This document shows, in pieces, positions 62,233-64,000 of a stretch of 64,000 bases of DNA (positions within the stretch are counted from its first letter, which is position 1; the number at the start of each line of letters is the position of its first letter). The notes beneath the pieces are model-generated. The model was not told where the DNA came from, did no database searches, and worked only from the letters and a program-made list of their open reading frames with translations. The DNA is from Nitrospira sp. CR1.3. GTDB lineage: Bacteria; Nitrospirota; Nitrospiria; Nitrospirales; Nitrospiraceae. Where the stretch lies: assembly GCA_014055525.1 (NCBI GenBank), contig WIAH01000009.1, positions 91,587-155,586 of the forward strand, given 5' to 3'. The translations under genes and the position numbers were made by a program.

Positions 62233-63180
62233 TTGTTTCATGAATTTTCGTCAACCCTTCGAACGTTTCTCCGTGACGCTGTGGGGAGTCTCTATCACAT
62301 CGTGATCGTCGCCCTGAGCGCGGGCATTGCGCTCCTGCTCCCGGCCGGCGCCAGGCAATTCCTGTCATTCTGGTCACGGGTGGAGCACGACAAGCTCTCA
62401 CTCATTGCCGTGGAAATGACGGTGGCGATTCTGCTGATCGCCTGCTTCAGCTACATCCATCGCAGCCTCAGGGACCGTGCCCTCGCCGCCGCATCGAGCG
62501 GGGCAGGCCTCGTCTCATTTTTCCCTCGACGCACACGCGGGGCGCAGCGGCGCATCAAGAAACTGAAGGAGGAGCAGGGCACCGGTCGGACCATCATGGT
62601 CATCGGCTCAAGCGGCTACAGCTCTCTGGTCGACCACGTGGGAGATCTGTCATCGGTTCTCGACAAAAGCCTGGGCGCCAAAATTCTCCTGGTGAATCCC
62701 TATAGCCAGGAAGCGAGTATCCGCATCCGGGCCATCGACCATCCCAAGCACACACTGGACACCTTCCGTGAGGAAGTCCGGCAGAGCATTGCCCTGCTCA
62801 AGAGGCTGAAGGCGATGGGGAAGGCCGTCAAACTCAAGCTCTACTCGGACGCCCCGTTGATCAAGATGGTGATTCTTGGAGACTACCTGTGGCTCCAGCA
62901 CTACCATGCCGACCTGGACATCGAAACGATGCCGGAGTATGTCTTGAGGCATAACCGCAAGAAAGTCGGCCTGTACACCCTGTACGCCCACTACTTCGAG
63001 CAGCGATGGGAAAGCGCGGAGATTCCTGAATACGATCTTGAGACAGACGAGCTGGTGTACCGGAGCAAAACCGGCAGCGAGGTCCGGCGGGAGCGATTCG
63101 AGATCGACCTGGCCCTTGAAGAAGCCGGATCAGCAATCGAGGCACTAGACACCGCTGCCGAACCAGTCCAGCTCGCCTGA
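62233..63180 (+). CDS. membrane protein of unknown function with a C-terminal soluble domain
   Basis: 315 residues from TTG at 62233 (AGAGGTG 7 bases upstream); starting at 62176 would give 334. Two transmembrane helices (about residues 20-40 and 60-78 of this start) are followed by a soluble domain of about 220 residues that opens with GRTIMVIGSSGYSSLVDHVG and contains KLYSDAPLIKMVILGDYLWLQH. The latter looks like half of a phospholipase-D-like fold, but no HKD motif is visible. Function unknown. Confidence 0.7.
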   Translation: MFHEFSSTLRTFLRDAVGSLYHIVIVALSAGIALLLPAGARQFLSFWSRVEHDKLSLIAVEMTVAILLIACFSYIHRSLRDRALAAASSGAGLVSFFPRRTRGAQRRIKKLKEEQGTGRTIMVIGSSGYSSLVDHVGDLSSVLDKSLGAKILLVNPYSQEASIRIRAIDHPKHTLDTFREEVRQSIALLKRLKAMGKAVKLKLYSDAPLIKMVILGDYLWLQHYHADLDIETMPEYVLRHNRKKVGLYTLYAHYFEQRWESAEIPEYDLETDELVYRSKTGSEVRRERFEIDLALEEAGSAIEALDTAAEPVQLA

Positions 63181-63230
63181 GCCGTCACTGCCCGCTTCTC
63201 CCGATCTATTGCACTCACCTTCTCCATCCG

Positions 63231-63818
63231 CTAACTTCCTTTCTCGCCCAATCCCCTCATCTCATCCAACCATCCCATCCGCTGCTGATCATTCATGCCT
63301 TCGATGCTGCCGATAAGTGTCGACTTGATCGGGGTGATCCCGCAGAAGCCGAGAATGTTGCGCTGGAGACTCTTGAGGCTGTGGGCGAAGAAGACCCATT
63401 GGAAGACGACGGCAGGCATTCCCATCGTGACGACGATGCGGGCAGACCTGCCGGCGAGCAGCTTTTTTGCCATCCCGCCGGACGTCTGATATTCGAACGC
63501 AAAGCCCGGGCGCAACACCTGTTCGAGAAATGCTTTGAGCACCGCAGGCATCGATCCGAGCCAGAGGGGATAGAGAATGACGAGATGGTCCGCCCACTTG
63601 ATCGCGTCCTGCGCCTGTACGATTGAATCCGGCGGTGAGCCTTTCTCGAAGTCTTCTTTGGTTCGTAGGAAAGGAAAATCGAGCCTCGCGACCTCGATGC
63701 GTCTCACCTCGTGGCCGCCGTCTTCACAGCCCTTCGCATATTCATCGGCCAACGCATGGCCGAAATGTCGCGTCTGTGCATCAGGATGACCTTGAATGAT
63801 GACGACACGTTTAGACAT
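63231..63818 (-). CDS. flavodoxin-fold NAD(P)H quinone reductase
   Basis: 195 residues from ATG at 63818 (the longer frame is intergenic). VVIIQGHPDAQTRHFGHALAD is the FMN-phosphate loop and LVILYPLWLGSMPAVLKAFLE the substrate/FMN strand, as in NQO1/MdaB-like proteins. GMAKKLLAGRSARIVVTMGMP closes the fold. It reduces quinones by two electrons using NAD(P)H. The product is similar in role to the glutathionyl-hydroquinone reductase at 60216. Confidence 0.92.
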   Translation of the reverse strand: MSKRVVIIQGHPDAQTRHFGHALADEYAKGCEDGGHEVRRIEVARLDFPFLRTKEDFEKGSPPDSIVQAQDAIKWADHLVILYPLWLGSMPAVLKAFLEQVLRPGFAFEYQTSGGMAKKLLAGRSARIVVTMGMPAVVFQWVFFAHSLKSLQRNILGFCGITPIKSTLIGSIEGMNDQQRMGWLDEMRGLGEKGS

Positions 63819-63828
63819 CGGTGTACCC

Positions 63829-63863
63829 GGGGACTGTCGCCCTTCTGACTGGCGACTGTCCCC
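63829..63863. repeat. REP-like palindrome
   Basis: GGGGACTGTCGCC and GGCGACTGTCCCC are inverse complements except for one central T/T mismatch, with a 9-base loop. GGGACAG at 63874 repeats part of the arm. It lies upstream of the quinone reductase gene; the remaining bases to 64000 show no gene. Confidence 0.6.
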
Positions 63864-64000
63864 GTTCAAAACCGGGACAGCAACTGTCTTGACTGTCAAG
63901 CGCAGAAACGAACATGGGTGATACATCCTCGAAACACTATCGCACACACTTAGCCGAGGAACCACGAGCGCCGTTGGGTGCGGGCTCTGCTATACCCCGG

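Overview
The window reads as bacterial chromosome from a Gram-negative, GC-rich organism. Genes are dense, lpxC implies lipid A, and there are two tripartite-type RND systems and a one-piece tmRNA gene. Gene content (tandem universal stress proteins, PPK2, an FdsABG-type formate dehydrogenase) and the style of dispersed repeats point to the Nitrospirota, most likely a Nitrospira relative. That assignment is inference from content; no 16S rRNA or nitrite oxidoreductase gene lies here. I see no tRNA, rRNA, CRISPR array, prophage or intact insertion sequence.

Left part (1-20 kb). The end of a VOC protein and DoxX, DUF1579 and YHS proteins are followed by an ECF sigma/anti-sigma pair. An operon then begins with a STAS protein and a 45-residue membrane peptide and continues into a complete HAE1-type RND efflux system (lipoprotein adaptor, pump, NodT-type outer-membrane factor). 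Next come a nitroreductase, an AlkA-like glycosylase, a ferredoxin/metallo-beta-lactamase fusion, an NmrA-like protein, a BT1-like transporter and a DedA/rhodanese fusion. The tmRNA gene (16102-16450) is followed by two hairpins with identical architecture, related loops and different but perfectly paired stems. A SUMF1-like protein, an SGNH-like protein and PPK2 follow.

Middle (20-29 kb). Downstream of ppk2 a promoter-like element, about 400 nt rich in nested complementary arms, and a strong U-tailed terminator suggest an unrecognised structured RNA. An amino-acid permease, a ParB-domain protein, pterin dehydratase, an orphan B12-binding radical SAM enzyme of the RiPP-maturase type, an AhpD-like protein, an inositol monophosphatase and lpxC follow. 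Between the last two sits a compact unit: a near-consensus promoter whose spacer is a palindrome, a 66-codon ORF, and a 12-codon lysine-rich ORF with an excellent Shine-Dalgarno.

Right part (29-55 kb). This is a stress/energy island. A run of nine minus-strand genes (38452 to 29200) places an FdsABG-like formate dehydrogenase among three universal stress proteins, a cupredoxin, a DUF2934 protein and an unknown 457-residue protein. Around it are two more tandem Usp proteins, a half-size MgtE-like protein, CysC and a phosphotransferase, ribosome hibernation factor, FmdB zinc ribbon, cytochrome c, a pentapeptide-repeat protein, two CBS-pair proteins, Ada, a Na,K-ATPase-like P-type ATPase coupled to a Usp, and a Ca-ATPase-like P-type ATPase coupled to a CaCA exchanger. 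The mix resembles the dormancy (DosR) regulon of mycobacteria in gene families, although no shared operator was found.

End (55-64 kb). A heavy-metal RND pump and its adaptor read into the exchanger/ATPase genes. A Xi-class glutathionyl-hydroquinone reductase, a YbaK-type deacylase, an unknown two-helix membrane protein and a flavodoxin-fold quinone reductase close the window.
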